A stretch of DNA of 64,000 bases from a secondary endosymbiont of Ctenarytaina eucalypti (GCF_000287335.1 NC_018419.1:1054001-1118000), one strand, 5' to 3'. Positions 11,495 to 25,166 are shown, counted from the first letter of the stretch. Notes: generated by a model from the sequence alone, not told the origin. Numbers and translations are program-made.

Positions 11495-12262
11495 TCATCT
11501 TTGTTTCTCTCGGGCTGCTGCCTTGACGATTAGCACGAAGCCCTCAGATTTTAGTGATGCCCCGCCGACCAGCGCACCATCAATATCCGGTTGAGTAAAC
11601 AGTTCAGTGGCATTTTCGTCGTTCACTGAACCTCCATAAAGTATACTCATTTTTTCTGTGATGAATGTATCATGTTGAGCAATATAGCTACGGATAAATT
11701 TATGCACTGATTGCACTTGCGCAGGTAGAGCTGGTTTTCCAGTTCCAATAGCCCAGATAGGCTCATAGGCCACAACAGTATTTTCAAACACTTTAGCCCC
11801 GAAGCGGTTAAGTACCGCATCAAGCTGATAAGCACATATCGCTTCAGTTTTTCCGGATTTTTTTTCTGCTGCACTTTCACCGATACACAAGACCGGAATT
11901 AAACCTGCTGCTTTTAGAGCGGCGAATTTTTCGGCGATCACGTCATCGCTTTCTTTATGATAAGTACGACGCTCAGAATGACCAATGATGATATATTTTG
12001 CACCAATATCTTTGAGCATCTCGGCGGAGACTTCGCCGGTGAAGGCGCCAGAAAGATGCGCGTCAACGTTCTGGGATCCGAGAGCAATGCGGCTGTTTTT
12101 TAAATAATGTCTGGCTAGGTCGAGATACACTATTGGTGGAGCGATGGCAACGTCGCATCCGACAAAATTGCTAAGCGCATTGCATAGCGCTGCGCTCATC
12201 TCCTTGACCATTCTTTTGGTGCCATTAAGTTTCCAGTTACCGATCACTAACGGATGTCGCAT
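11495..12262 (-). CDS. tpiA: Triosephosphate isomerase
   Basis: TpiA interconverts dihydroxyacetone phosphate and glyceraldehyde 3-phosphate in glycolysis. The 255 residues, from the ATG at 12262, equal the E. coli length and have Lys11 (GNWKLNG), His95 (IIGHSERR), Glu167 ([12 protein letters not shown]) and the phosphate-binding LYGGSV and GALVGGASL. The frame is open 27 codons upstream of this ATG, but the added residues have no family counterpart. fpr lies upstream on the same strand, as in E. coli. Confidence 0.98.
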   Translation of the reverse strand: MRHPLVIGNWKLNGTKRMVKEMSAALCNALSNFVGCDVAIAPPIVYLDLARHYLKNSRIALGSQNVDAHLSGAFTGEVSAEMLKDIGAKYIIIGHSERRTYHKESDDVIAEKFAALKAAGLIPVLCIGESAAEKKSGKTEAICAYQLDAVLNRFGAKVFENTVVAYEPIWAIGTGKPALPAQVQSVHKFIRSYIAQHDTFITEKMSILYGGSVNDENATELFTQPDIDGALVGGASLKSEGFVLIVKAAAREKQR

Positions 12263-12940
12263 TGTGAGTCCTTTATTAAAAGAGGGGAGAGATACGCATA
12301 AGTGGTCATGAAGGCATGTTCTTCCTCTTCCCTTTAGTATCAAATAGGAAATATATCTGAGGTAGCTTCATGTTTTTTATTCTATCTGGCATGTGCATGT
12401 GTCAGTACTAAGTTCATGCAAGGTAGAGGAATTAATAGGCAATAAATGTCCTGTATCGCTCTTTTTTGATATCGTAGAGCGCAGTTAGAGTCCATCTCTC
12501 TATTAAAGAAACCCCTTCCGGCAGTAACCTAGGCGATTTGACACCCGCACTGTGTTTTGTTACAGCATCTGCTACCGTGTTTATGCTCTCGCGCAGAGGC
12601 GGCGCCCTTGTCAATGTGCTGAAGGCACGCTGCCGCAACTTTTACAGTACAATGCAATCGCGCATAATGTTGATTAACCTGTTCAATTGTAGCGCAGGTG
12701 ACGTGCATATGCTCTCCTGCATTACGCAAGTCATTGCATTGCTTAATTTTAATAAGTTTCGTGACTTACGTATTCAACATGATCGCTGTACCACAGAATA
12801 TGGGGTGTAACTAGTGCAGTTCTGGTACTGTCGCCTGACAGTCGTCGATCTTTATTTTCGTTATGCAGCAATAGCATTAGAAAAACGTGGTATTAGGGAG
12901 TAGGACTTGCCTCGTTCTAGAACAGAGGACGGCTCCGCTA
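12263..12940. other. tpiA-fpr interval with overlapping short open frames
   Basis: E. coli has yiiQ and yiiR between these genes. Here minus-strand frames at 12432-12638 and 12529-12729 and a plus frame at 12538-12810 overlap. A few residues of the first (PEGVSLIE) loosely recall the yiiQ C-terminus, too weakly to call a remnant. Confidence 0.4.
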
Positions 12941-13687
12941 TTACCAGTAATTCTCGCTAGTGATATGGCCAGGTTTGTGCTTAAAATGCTTACGCATTCC
13001 ATGAGTGTCTTTCAACATTTTCTGCGTGTCCCGAACCATGTTCGGGTTACCGCACAACATAACGTGACTTTTCTCAGCATCCAGCCTAAGATCCACGGCT
13101 GCTTCAAGTGCGCCGTTGGCAATCAGGGTGGGTACTCGGCCACTGAGTGATCCGGGAACCTTCTCTCGGCTGACCACTGTTTGTACTTGCAGTTTACCAC
13201 CATAGCGCTGTTGTAGCTTGAGCATGAGAGGTAGATAGCTAAGGTCTTTTGCGCTGCGCGTTGCATGTACCAGAATAATTTTCTGGAAGCGCTCTAATCC
13301 CTCACCCTGTTCAAGCATCGATAGATAGGGTCCTAGCGCGGTGCCAGTCGCTAGCATCCACAGATTGTTGCAGTGGGGGATCTCGTCTAGCACGAAGAAT
13401 CCTGACGCTTTTTTGGACACCAGAAGGCTATCGCCAACCGTAAGTAGATGTAGTGGTAGGCTAAGTGTCCCATCTGGAACTGTAACAAGATAAAATTCCA
13501 GGTGTTTATTTCGCGGAGCATTAACATAGGAGTAGGCTCGTTGAATTTTTTCACCGTTTATATCCATTCCTAGCTTAGTGAATTGTCCCGCAATAAAGGG
13601 GTCGACAGGGGCATGCAGGATCAGACTAAAAAGACGCGCCGTCCAGTAATTCACTTTTACTACATGACCTATTACCCACTCAGACAT
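12941..13687 (-). CDS. fpr: Ferredoxin/flavodoxin-NADP+ reductase
   Basis: Fpr is an FAD enzyme that moves electrons between NADPH and ferredoxin or flavodoxin, feeding biosynthetic and Fe-S repair reactions. The 248 residues equal the E. coli length. FAD-binding residues lie in RAYSYVNAP, the NADP site in LATGTALGPYLS and CGNPNMV, and the protein ends in the family-typical aromatic tail ENYW. The gene is complete. Downstream is tpiA; upstream lies the longest empty stretch of the window, so glpX, its E. coli neighbour, has been lost or moved. Confidence 0.97.
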   Translation of the reverse strand: MSEWVIGHVVKVNYWTARLFSLILHAPVDPFIAGQFTKLGMDINGEKIQRAYSYVNAPRNKHLEFYLVTVPDGTLSLPLHLLTVGDSLLVSKKASGFFVLDEIPHCNNLWMLATGTALGPYLSMLEQGEGLERFQKIILVHATRSAKDLSYLPLMLKLQQRYGGKLQVQTVVSREKVPGSLSGRVPTLIANGALEAAVDLRLDAEKSHVMLCGNPNMVRDTQKMLKDTHGMRKHFKHKPGHITSENYW

Positions 13688-16600
13688 ATCGCTTCACTCC
13701 CCTTGATCATGTCTCATTCGCCAGCGCATGATGTGTTAATCTCTTATCTGACAGCAGCTAAGATGTGCGTTTCGGGATGCATCTGCGTACTGCGTAAACT
13801 ATTATTTCTTGGGTCTGACTGTGATTACTTAATACTAGTTGATGATAATTAACCCATGCTGCTTATAGCGTAAATTAAAACGCAGTTACAGAAAAATTTA
13901 AATTTTATTCACTATGGTTTGTATTCCAATCGGAAAAACCATAGTGATGCGTATGGTTTTGATGTGTGTGCATACTAAAAATAGCATATTGCACTATGTG
14001 CGCATCAACGCTAATAAAACATAAATAATACATGAAATGCATATATGATGATCGGCCTTTAGTCAATATTAATGCTAATTTTTTAAATACTTTGGTTGCT
14101 ATTCATAATATAGATGGCTGAGATTGTATTTGTGCTAGGACGCCGGGCGTTTCTAAGGGTCCGGCATTTTTACGATGCGCGCCGGGAAGCGATATGGCAT
14201 GAAGCCAAGAAGCGTACAGCTGCTGTGTTATATCGGCGATCATCGTATTGATAGCTGTTTTTTGATTGGATAGTGTAAAAGTCTCTCATATTAATCAGAT
14301 TTGCTTATATTACGCCTCAAAAAAATGTTTTCTAGCATTGCTGTAAAAATCACTTTACGCATAAAATTAGTTTTTGGGACTCCGGGTTTCCGAGGTATAT
14401 AAGTGCCGGTGTCGGCAGCGTGATGTGGGGATATTAGTGCGAGATGCTTGATATTTCGATAATAATGTAGAATAGTGGCTCCAGGCGACGGTTTATCTCT
14501 TACGCAGTCGGTTAGCTGCATCTTGTGACTAAGCTATAATAACTACATCACTGCTCGTTATTGATCTTGCTGCTGCCTATCATGTCTTTTGACCTCTGAT
14601 ATACGAAGCACGTAGAGGGTGTATACAGTGCTGTGATTTAGTAGACAGTGCTGCGCTGTTTTTGGGGCATATTGATATAGTTGTGCGCTTGTTTTCGGCG
14701 TGGTTTTTATAGTGATTCTCATGGTTCAATAAGGATATAGAACCTTATGCTCATCTAGTCGTCCTTCGGGAGACGTTGCTCTGTGTTCTACAAAACATTA
14801 GCGCAGTCGTCGTTGACGTACATTTCCTTCTGCGTCCGCTGTAAGGTTCAGTTAGGCTTGGGGATGAAAAAATTTTACCACTGGTCATTGTATTAAACGC
14901 GGCAGCGTGTTCAAGGAGTTAGCTGCTAGTGGGGGCGTGTTAGGGTATTATAAAAATAATGTGTGACATTTTTATAGAGTCATGTAATTAATTACGGCGA
15001 TTGTTATCATTTCCCACCACACCTACACATGAACAGTCACGCATGCAAAATTCATATGCGTTAGGCTTTTAATCAGAAAATAGCTGTTTAGCGGTTTATG
15101 CGAGCGATATTGTGCTTTTATCGCAGGTGTGATGAAAGGTTGCTGAAAGACCGATGTTCAATCATGTCGTTAGGCAGCAGCGCCTTGTAAAGAGCAGCGA
15201 GGAAATATTGCAAGCCTTTTTTGCTATATCTAAGATCACTAACTGTATTTTTTCAAGATTGCATGATGCTACTACTCTGTATGCTCATCACCGGAATTTG
15301 ATTCCGCCCTATTTTTCGATGGGCGTTACCTGCCGCAGCTCTGGAAGATCCGTTTCATCACCAATACCAGTATGCGATAAATAAGCACAGATGATTCCAT
15401 ATGTACCTTTATTAAATGCAAGATGCATCTTAGGCTCTATTTTGCATTGATCGAGATAATCAATCAGGTTTTTGATTGTCCTTGGTCTAAAACTTTAAAA
15501 GTAATAGCATTAATAATGAAAATATTAATTCCATGACGTCTTGACTGTTGATGCTTCTCTTAACTGTCTTTGCTAGTTTCTAGGAAATATTTAGTCTAGG
15601 CATCTTGTGGTGATCGCGCTGTTAGTTGTGCAGTTGAGTCAACAAACGTTTATTAATGCCTCCTTGGCATACTAAATGTTTATTTAGTCATCAGTGTAGA
15701 GTTTTTGTAGAACAAAACAACTGTTCTGTCTTTTTTAAGGTCTCGTAGAACATGCTCGTGCATCTTGATTCTGCTATTTAAAGATCGTGATTAGAGTTAC
15801 TCTTTTTTACTCTCATCATCACTCAGTTCAGTAAGCTTACATGTTGTCATTGATTTGCTGAACAATCGTACACTTAGTTATGATTTATAGACGTAAAGTA
15901 CGTCCGTACTTTTAATCACTGATTGAAAAGACATGTGTAGGTAAAAATGCTGGGGGTCATCTACGCTTATTGGGATGGGGAACCTACGGCGTGATACTGA
16001 TGAACGGGCTGAAGTGTGCATAATCTAGATGAGAAAAACGTGTGATATAAGCAGCGTGCTCAGTGAACAGCCTTATCTGTCGACACCGATAATTGTATAT
16101 CGACTCTTCTTTCTAGGTCTATATTATCAGCAGCGCTATTCTTACTAGAATACTATATTCGGATTGAGAAAAGCCCTACATGTTTTGAAAGAAGTTTTAA
16201 TAACACAATTTAGCTAAATTTTTCACACATAGGGAGATGCGCTGATGCTATTAAAAATAGCACCGCTCCTGAACCATCGGCTCTAACGGCAGCGTAAGAG
16301 AAAAGAGGGACTAAAGTGCTAATTAGCAAATCAGTGCCGTTGCTTGATAAAAATAGTACCCAATTTATTATATTAATACTATCCACAGGTAAAATCCTAG
16401 AAAAGATTTTTAAGGCTGGGAATCTCTACCTCCTATATTTTTAAGGAATCATGAATAATATTTATTCCCCTACTGATAAGCCGCTAATACGGACTTAAGG
16501 ATTAGTTTACGCCCTTCATTGTTAATCAAGTTTCCAGCGTTCATTGAACAATAATCTGTTGTTGTATTTTCACCGCACGGTATTGAGTCCAGAATAGAAA

Positions 16601-19600
16601 AGGATGCGCTTCTTCTTTGAGCTCTGAGGAGTAAATGCTTATAAGATCAGTGGTAGTGTTTTTATCCAGTTTCATTGCACGAGTGTGTGTTGCAGACCTG
16701 CATCAACTGACTGCTCTGCATCTTACATTATCTATATGCTTAAGACATCGGGTCTGCAAAAGTCTTGCAAATAAAATAGAAATTGTTATTTATGAATCCT
16801 TCACAGCACAATAGCTACCGTATAAATTTTATAAATAATTATAGCTTCAATAAACACTTTTATTTTCTTTTAGTTTCTCGCAACCCTTTCATGGCACTTC
16901 TTATGGTGAAGTCCCATAAAATACTTTAGCTTACATCCTAAAAAACTGACGCCGCTTTTTCAGGAAGATTGATTAGCGATTAATGAATAGGCGTCGGATT
17001 ATACGGGCGAGTGATCGTCATGCGTCACGGACTGACAGTTACATTTATGTACAGATCGTGTGAACATGTGGTGTGGTGGGCGAATCTACTCGAGGTCAAG
17101 GGCGTTCCGCAAACCATGCCTTAGCCTGCCAAACGGCAACATAATAGCGCTGGACGTAAGAGCTGATGCAAGAATGGTGTGAGAATAATGCGTCTGTCTA
17201 GTTTGAAGGCTGAGCGCATAAATTACTACGCGGTGTTCATTATGTCTAAAAGCGCACCGCTCCCTTGCGTTAAGTATGACTCATGAAGTTTAAGCTTAAT
17301 CATTTAGACTGCAAGTATTGCAATAAAATTAAAATGACGTAAAAATATAATACATAGTGAGAATTTTCGTGTTAATATGTTTTTTAATTATAAGTATTTT
17401 GGCAATGGGTAAAAATAAATTTTATTGCTGAAAAGCGATAAAGCCATAATGCACTAATGCTATTCCGCGATAACCAAAAGTAAAGATTGTGTTTCAGTCG
17501 CACGTAAAAACACTGGGAGTGTAATAGTATTGTATTCACTTTGAATGTTAAGAACGTCGGGCTCAAAATCAAATGACACAGGAATCGGGCTTGGTGTGCA
17601 GATCGTGATCTGAAAGTCTATCTTTAACGCAGGATTTCAAGACGTTTTTCTATCATTAATCTGATAAACTACAAGTAAAATATTTATAAATACCTTATCG
17701 CAAATATAAAAATATCAAAAATATTTCCGCACTTTACGATTCGTAAAAATCGACTTTGTGGGCCGAACTATTTCTGCCAAGTCTGTCTTAACTGTCATTC
17801 ATCTCATGACTAAAACTATAGCGATAGCCCGCACAGTTGTTGCCGTGATTATGCAAGGGCGTACTGATTGGCAAGATTACCTGAAGGTGGTCGCATAAAT
17901 TCAGCTGAACAGCGAAAGTCTCTTCAATTTTTTCAACAATTCGGTTACGACTACAGATGCACTAGCAATCCGTCTTTATTGTGTTTTCATAAAAAAATTT
18001 AAACATCTAGGAAATGTTGTAGGTGCTAGAATGTATTATTATTTAAGCCGTGGTCAAACGGCTTGATCGCCTTGCGTTAATGAAAGTAAGCGGCATCAGC
18101 CTTCGTTCAAATATAACAGAAGTGAGTCTGCGTTAAAGACGCTTCTCCTCATATTTCATATACTATACTTTTATAGAAATCGCGCGCCGGTGTCAGCTAG
18201 GTATCGATTCGTACAGTAGAGCGGATTGTGTTCTGCTATCTGGCTACAATAAAACTCAGAAAACTCATATAAAAAATTGATCTGTGCATGAAAAAATCAC
18301 TTTTGCTGTCAGGTTGTCAGCAACGCAGGAGAAGCGATCGCTGTTATCCCTTATTTAAGGGAAATGAAGTGTCAATTTTATGCCGATGAGTATGGCGCGT
18401 TTAAGGAATCCGGAAGCGTGATAGATAGAGGCATTATGGCTCCCTATAAAAGTCACCCCTTTCTCGTTTTGGTATACGGCGTCTATTTCCTGTTTGAGGA
18501 TAATAACCAAATGCATAGTGACCACACTGTCAAAAAAGAAACACTTGATCAAATGATGCAAGTAGCATAGCTAGCATCTAGCATAATGCGCATATATGAA
18601 TTGCTCATGGCATAGCACACTTATTAAAAATAGTTTTTTGAAACATGATCTATGAATTTGATATCAAGTAATAACTTCAAGTCGCCTAAAAATGGCCAGC
18701 TTTTTGGCGTATTGACAGCACCCCGGTGTAGCTTTGGGGTTGATGAACATCCAATAAAAAAGCGGCATAGGTAGCGTAAAAGGTAAGGATTCAAGAAAAC
18801 ATACAACTAATGGCGAAGCAACTTTATGTAAAGCGTTATCATCTCGGTCAGAAAAGCGATAGCATTCAATCATACAGCATATTTACTCATAGTCATGTAG
18901 AGTCATAGATCATCGTATGATCTTCTTATGCATTGTTTATTTTAAGAAATTGCTTTTATTTGCTCAGAGACATTTACGGCATGTGTGAGGGTGGGATCGG
19001 TCGACTTCGATTACGATACATGGTAGCGGCATTATGCCGTGTAAAGCAAGACAATGCAGTTATTTATCTTGTGAAAGGGTGACCAATGTGAGTTATTATG
19101 TTGATAATGCATGTTGACTATATAGTTGAAAATGATACTATGATAATAGGTAATGATGCGTTGATAAATTAGAAAATCACTGCTGCGGACTGACATAAAT
19201 GGCGTTATTCTGTTGTAGAGAAGATTCTTATTAAATGATTTAGTCTGCTTAAGCATGCTGAAAAGATAGACGATCTGAGAAAAATGTTTAACCGATTAAT
19301 CATAACGATGTGCGCGTCTTGCTTAAAAAGCGCTATGTCATTCAAGCAATAATATAAAATAATGCGGCTAAGCTTTACTGGCAAGCAACGCATCTAATAT
19401 CAATAGGCGTTGTGCTAAACACTTACGATATCACAGAATGTTTCTCATATCTTTAAAACACTGCATTGCATTTTCTGTATTAGATGCTGCTCGTGATATA
19501 TTGTGATTTTGTTAATATTATGCTGCATCTTTTTTCGTTTTCTGAACGTTCAGAGTTTGAGGTTCTATAGGTTTTGGTATTAGTGTAAACATTAAGCAAC

Positions 19601-22102
19601 TCATGCCTGTAGCGCGTGTAGCGAAAGATTAAATAACTTTTTTGTTATTATATCCCCCGTAATGCGAATCGATGAATAAACAAGTAGGTTGGTGCGTCGC
19701 CCAAGAACAGCTTTCTTTTCCGCCATGTAAAATAAGGATTAATTTTTACTTAAACTGCAAGATTAGAACTTTTCGTGAGGGCCCATGCATTGTAAGTAGG
19801 TAGTAAGTGATTGTATGTATTGCCTGCACCATAGGTAGTTGGTTGTTAAAAAGAATTTCGTGATCTGAGTTAAGGATAAGAAAAAAATATAGATTTACTT
19901 GAGCAACCTTCGGTAGATTTTTGAGGGGCGACTGGAGCAGCGGTGAGTAGCTCATGTCGTTGAAAATTTTTGTGTCGAACCCTAAGGCAAATAGTACTCT
20001 CATGCACTCGGCTTTTGCTACTACTGTCGCAGTGTCTCTCCCGTTGCCTCTAATCTATCTACTCTTCTCTGATATAGCGGAACGCTGCTGCAGTCTTTAG
20101 TGCCATAATTTTTTTAAACTCTCTTCTACCGATAATGACACGGCCGAGGTTAGCCGGAAGATGGAGTCCGGTACTGGCTTGTCTGAAGTACAGTATGTCG
20201 AGGTGATTGTAGGGTGTGATGTATACTGTCAGATAGCATCAAGCAGCTATTTTAATCATTTCTTCTTATGGGGTTTATGAGTAAATGAAACGTGGTGTTA
20301 ACTGAGGTATGATGACATAGAGATATTGTATAATCTTTGCAAATCGATATCATAGTATATGTGTTTCCTTAAATAAGCATAGGAGTGTCTGATATATAGC
20401 GTATAAGAACCTATTTTACTTTTAAGGAGGCTTCGTCGGGGAAGTTGCCAGAAGCCCTCCGTCACGCGCAGGGTATTCTTCTTTTTTTCTTTCAGGGAGG
20501 TCAAAAATTAAACACTAATTGTTGATGCGGTTCCTTAATATCGATTTTTGGTAATTTAGAAAATTTTAGTGTCTACGGACATAGTAAGAGCAACGTATGT
20601 TGGCAATATGAAGTGCGTGTTTGTATGAGCACTATCCCGAACAATTCATTATTTTAACATAACTATTCTTGCGATTAGGTTAGAAAATGGCTACGCACCT
20701 CCTACGTAGATTGAAGTATATTGATGAGCTTCATTTAGAGCTATGTGACGCAATATTCGAGCGGCATTATTTTTCCCTGTGAGATCAGGGATCTGTATAT
20801 TTTTTCTCCTAACAACCAGATGCGTATTTTGATAACGGATTGATGGCGGAGAAGGCAGCCTATCAGGAATGGATAATCATACGCTATAGAGCAAGATTTT
20901 TTATATAATCTACATGTAATCAACTTACTGGTGATTAATTAGTGTTTAGTAAAAGATTAGTTGCTGAAGAGTAAGCAGTCAGTGATATAGATACAGGAAA
21001 GGGGTACCTATAATACGTTTAACTGACATGCTAGCGCGCGTGACTCAGAGCGTATGCACATTAGCGGACGTGATTATTTTTTAAGGTAGATAAAGTTAAA
21101 AAGTTAGCGCTGGAGCATAAACGAAAAAAATCTAGGTGCTTTTAAGCTCTTTGATCTTATTTATATTGTGCTAGAGGCAGCCCGCTTCGAGGCACATGGT
21201 GATACGCAGAGGGCTAATGAAAAATATAGTATATTTCTCCCTTTTTTACCATGATGACTCTCTCTTGCTTTTTCTATTGCTTTCAACCCCAGCTTCTGAT
21301 AAGGCCGAAAAAAATGAATCTAGCTGAACGTTACGATAAAAGTAGTTTCATGGGGCTAAGACGAAACCATAGATTGCAGAATTACTGTTTCCTGCGGGGG
21401 CGATATGGGCCCGCATACCGCGCCCTCTTGTTGAGATTATTTTATCTTGGCCATAATTTTAACATTATGGAAAATCTATACATAAAATAGTTTAGTGATA
21501 TTTTGCTATCTATTTACACATAGAGCATGTGGATTGACATCGTAGCATCTAAACCTTCCCGCTGATTGTGAGGGAAGATATGACAAATGTATTTTTGACA
21601 AAGTCCTTTTTGGTTTTTGCAAGAAATCTTTAAATTTACCCAAGGCCATAGCTTTATTAAATCACTCATAAAGGCGCCCTTCCTCTTGCAGTTAACATAT
21701 AAGATTTCAGAAACTTACAATTATGACGTGGGAACTCATCATGACACGGGAGACACGCATGCTACGATAATTGAATATTAGCACAGAATTCTAGAGCAGT
21801 ATAATTATTGGTTTTAAAAAAATTTCGTTGTGCTGATCATTATCAAAAGTTTTTAAAAATCGATTTTACTTTTCAACGTTTACTGGAATCATTGAACCGA
21901 CTAAAATATTTATTTTAAAAAATAGGCATCCCTTTAATGTACGTATTCATAGCAAACATTTTACTCTTGAAGCATTTTTAACATTAGATACTATAGATGA
22001 AAGGAGTGTTTAAAAAGATTTTTAGCACTTACTGCCATGATATCAGTTAATTATAAGGGGGCTTTGAGGCCACTTCAATAAGCATCCGTAAGATCGGAAT
22101 GA
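13688..22102. other. 8.4 kb gene desert
   Basis: I find no protein or RNA gene here. Open frames are all under 90 codons, on both strands, without ribosome-binding sites or known motifs. Local GC-richer patches (around 14140-14210, 17080-17170 and 20140-20190) might be the last traces of genes, but none can be named. Hairpins: arms TCACTATGGTTT at 13909-13920 and its complement at 13936-13947; palindrome TCTGAACGTTCAGA at 19541-19554. Confidence 0.6.
13909..13947. repeat. Inverted repeat, 12-base perfect arms
   Basis: TCACTATGGTTT and AAACCATAGTGA are separated by 15 bases. It lies about 220 bases upstream of fpr. No strong T run follows on either strand. Confidence 0.7.
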
Positions 22103-22174
22103 TGTCTCCGACAGGATTCGAACCTGTAACTAACCCTTAGGAGGGGTTTGTTATATCCGTTTAACTACAGAGAC
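22103..22174 (-). tRNA. tRNA-Arg (anticodon CCT)
   Basis: Acceptor stem GTCTCTG pairs with CGGAGAC with one T-G wobble; the anticodon arm AACCCCTCCTAAGGGTT gives CCT, reading the rare AGG codon; the T arm contains CAGGTTCGAATCCTG. The three bases after the discriminator A are TCA, so CCA is not encoded. A -10-like TATACT lies upstream (22191-22196). It stands alone between two empty stretches. Confidence 0.95.
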
Positions 22175-25166
22175 ACGTTAATTAGCAATCAGTATAGGTT
22201 ATCTGGCGTTAGAAATAAGCACCCCTGTTGATGCATTTATCTAAGAACCTCTGCTTTCAGGGCAGGCTTGCTGGGCCCATAAGACGACAATTTTGAGAAA
22301 TCATCGGAATCTTTGCAAGATTTTAAGGTGAAAAACCACGATGAAATGATACTAAATTTAGCAGTAAGTCTTCTCAATCAAGCGTTAGCAGTCTAGCTGT
22401 TCCCCCTCAAAGCCCATGCTGGCTTCACTCGTCATTTTGTTGTCACGACAAGCAGCAGACAGCCCTGCTTGGTGGTTGTGAAAGTCTTGAAGCAGTCGAG
22501 CAGAAGGATCGATGAATGCGAAAATACATGGACAATTAATGATATCACCCCTCTGAGTCTGACAAGCTAGCATGAACAGATAGCAACATTGATTGCTACG
22601 CTACTCAGGTTGCATTGAATCAACAGATTGTATTCTGTCAGTTCACTGAACTGACAGAATACAATCTGTTGATTCAATTAAGTTATAGTACTGAAGAAAA
22701 GAGAGGCATTTATTCATCTGCGTTGCAGTCATGATATTTATAACAGTAGAAGACGTTATTACTCAGGAGTTTTAATACATGAATAGTGCTCTTCTGGTAA
22801 AACTATTTTGGCGTAACAAGCATGATGCTACGCATGTTCCTAAAAAATAATCTAATTAAGAAATTTAACGATTTTTATTACCTCCTTCACCTGCAGATTA
22901 TCTTGATGCAATATCAGATGATTAAAAAAATGTTGCGTAAAATCATCTATTTAATGCAAGAAGTATACGGCTCTATATCGCCATTTTTAGCCTTTAATAT
23001 CATATGATGCTTATATTACATTTTATTGTGCGTACCATATTGGAAGAGGATAAAATTAATCGATCCCATGCGATTTTCTTAAAATCGTCGAGCATAATGA
23101 TTCGTTAAATTTTATTCAGTACCTAATATAGCGCAATATTATTTTTATATACGTACTGACATTATACATTTTACGTCACTGCATGTTTCATGACTAGCAA
23201 CAATGCACAGAAAGAGTGGTAAATTTTACATTACTATTGATAACTATAGTTTGAGTTGCGTCACGACAACATGCAGCATTAGGCTTTTCTTCTAGAAAGC
23301 ATAGTATTTCATAATTGTATTGCGCTTGAAATAAATTTAGACACAGAAACCCGCTAGACAGAACAGAGTGCTTATTGGGATTTATCCTAACCCTATTGCT
23401 TATTGGAGCCTCATGAGGGCGACCAATTACACGAATAATAAGGTTTTTCTCACTATAAAATCAGGGAGTAAGCTAGCTTTCCTGACTGGAATGCTGTGCA
23501 GGATCAATTGCCAGAAGATTACCTACTCGATGCGACGTCCTCTCTTTTATAGAGTTTGTCGATAGTGTACCGCACATCGCAAAAAGCAGCATAAGTCCTG
23601 TTTCCTGTCCTGATAACAGCATACCGTATCGCCTGCTGATGCTCTTGAATATTTTTCAACTTCTCGCATAAAGGGGGTCTATTAGCTAGTAGTCTACCCT
23701 TAACCGCTAGAGAAATGATAATTAGACTGACCTAGGCATCATGCATTTACAATTATTGAAAAAGTGTTCCCTCGCATAGGATCGCTTGGCACCTTGCTCT
23801 GTTAGCGCCTACCCACTTCTGCAGCGGTTAAGAGTGCGTTAGCCTATATCGTCACCAAAAAACACCTATTTCGTTATTAGGTTTAACCACCCGATCTAGA
23901 GTGCTTTAAAAAATAAATTATCGTACATTGAAGGCACGTTACGCTTTTCTTTTTAATATTCCAGTATTGGGGAAAGACGCATCTTGCTGTATGATTTTTC
24001 TTAAAAAGTCTTCAATTATAGCATATGACTCCATTTTTTATTTGATTTAGATTACATCGATTCTTCTTTTTATTGACTTTAACTCTTTCTAGATTTAGTG
24101 AAAACCGATTTATAACATGCAATATGCGCCTCTCCGTCTACATGCTGATACTGTCACAAGGGAAAGTGTAACTATCTTGGGTGAATTTTTCCTTTAAATA
24201 ATACCATTTTTTAAAAATGTTTATTTTTAAAAAATACTTCCTGCTTTCAGAAAGCAAAATAAGCCGCTCTTTAGAACCAAAAATTATGACATTAGATTTG
24301 ATAAAAATCACGTCTGAGAAGATTGCTATCTTCTGGTAAACGTTATAGTAGTTGACTGTTGAATATCGAATGCCTAAAAGAGCATACTAAATCGAATTTA
24401 TGAGCACATCAACAGACGAGATCAATCTTTGCCACGGTGAGTTCATAAACATGACTCATAACCAATCAAGCCCTCCGCGTCATGCTCTAACAGCAACAGG
24501 AAAATGTTCACGCCAAGTGCAATGACTAAGATGCTTACGGATCAGCACCTAACAGGAACACTTTGCATAAAAGCGAATAGAAAGCTGATGAAAAAATGGT
24601 GTCGACAAAAAGAGCGAATGGCATACGTTAATATCTTCTGCTGATCAGGCTGACGCATGCATCAGATCTATACCAAATTAGCATAGGCTAGTGGAACGGA
24701 TATACGGGCTTGGCCAGATTTGATGTAAGGAGATCGTTATGGTGGCTATTAAGACATACGTTACTGTCATGATGCTCTATTGAACAAGGTATCAACCTCT
24801 TCCCCCGCGGTAGAGAGCGTTTAGTCTTGACATCAATAATACTCTGGTGTAGATTTTTATTTCATAAAGACTGCTCGCTAGTCATATCATGGCAGGGAAT
24901 ATAGCAAAAGTTATAGGAATAATTAAATTCCTTGCAATAAATGATACTGTGAGGTATATCGCCTGCATTTTTTAAGCATTGCACTCCTAAAAACTAACGC
25001 GGCACAAACTCTACTAGCGCATCCAATAACGCTCTCTCTAACGTAGAGTCATATAGTTATGTACTCATTATACGATATCATGCTCATAACAACAAGTATT
25101 GTTTACCAAACCCTCAAACAGCATAGAAGAGAAAGGATGCTCGATTTCTTTTTAAGGCATGCATTG
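22175..25166. other. Gene-free 3 kb interval between tRNA-Arg and mfd
   Basis: No recognisable gene. Short open frames (for example 22385-22573 minus and 23368-23565 plus) show no family resemblance. The striking element is the perfect palindrome at 22614-22678. Confidence 0.6.
22614..22678. repeat. Perfect 65-base palindrome (32-base arms, 1-base centre)
   Basis: The left arm 22614-22645 begins ATTGAATCAACAG and ends GTCAGTTCA; the right arm 22647-22678 is its exact inverted complement, around a single C at 22646. Pairing stops at once outside the arms. No T run follows. By far the longest perfect inverted repeat I found in the window. Confidence 0.95.

Noticed and set aside
12432-12810. 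Overlapping frames where E. coli has yiiQ/yiiR
   Set aside because: Only a handful of residues recall YiiQ; not enough to call a remnant without a database search.
18664-18873. 69-codon minus frame with protein-like composition in the gene desert
   Set aside because: It suggested a gene relic, but no family could be named and other frames overlap it.
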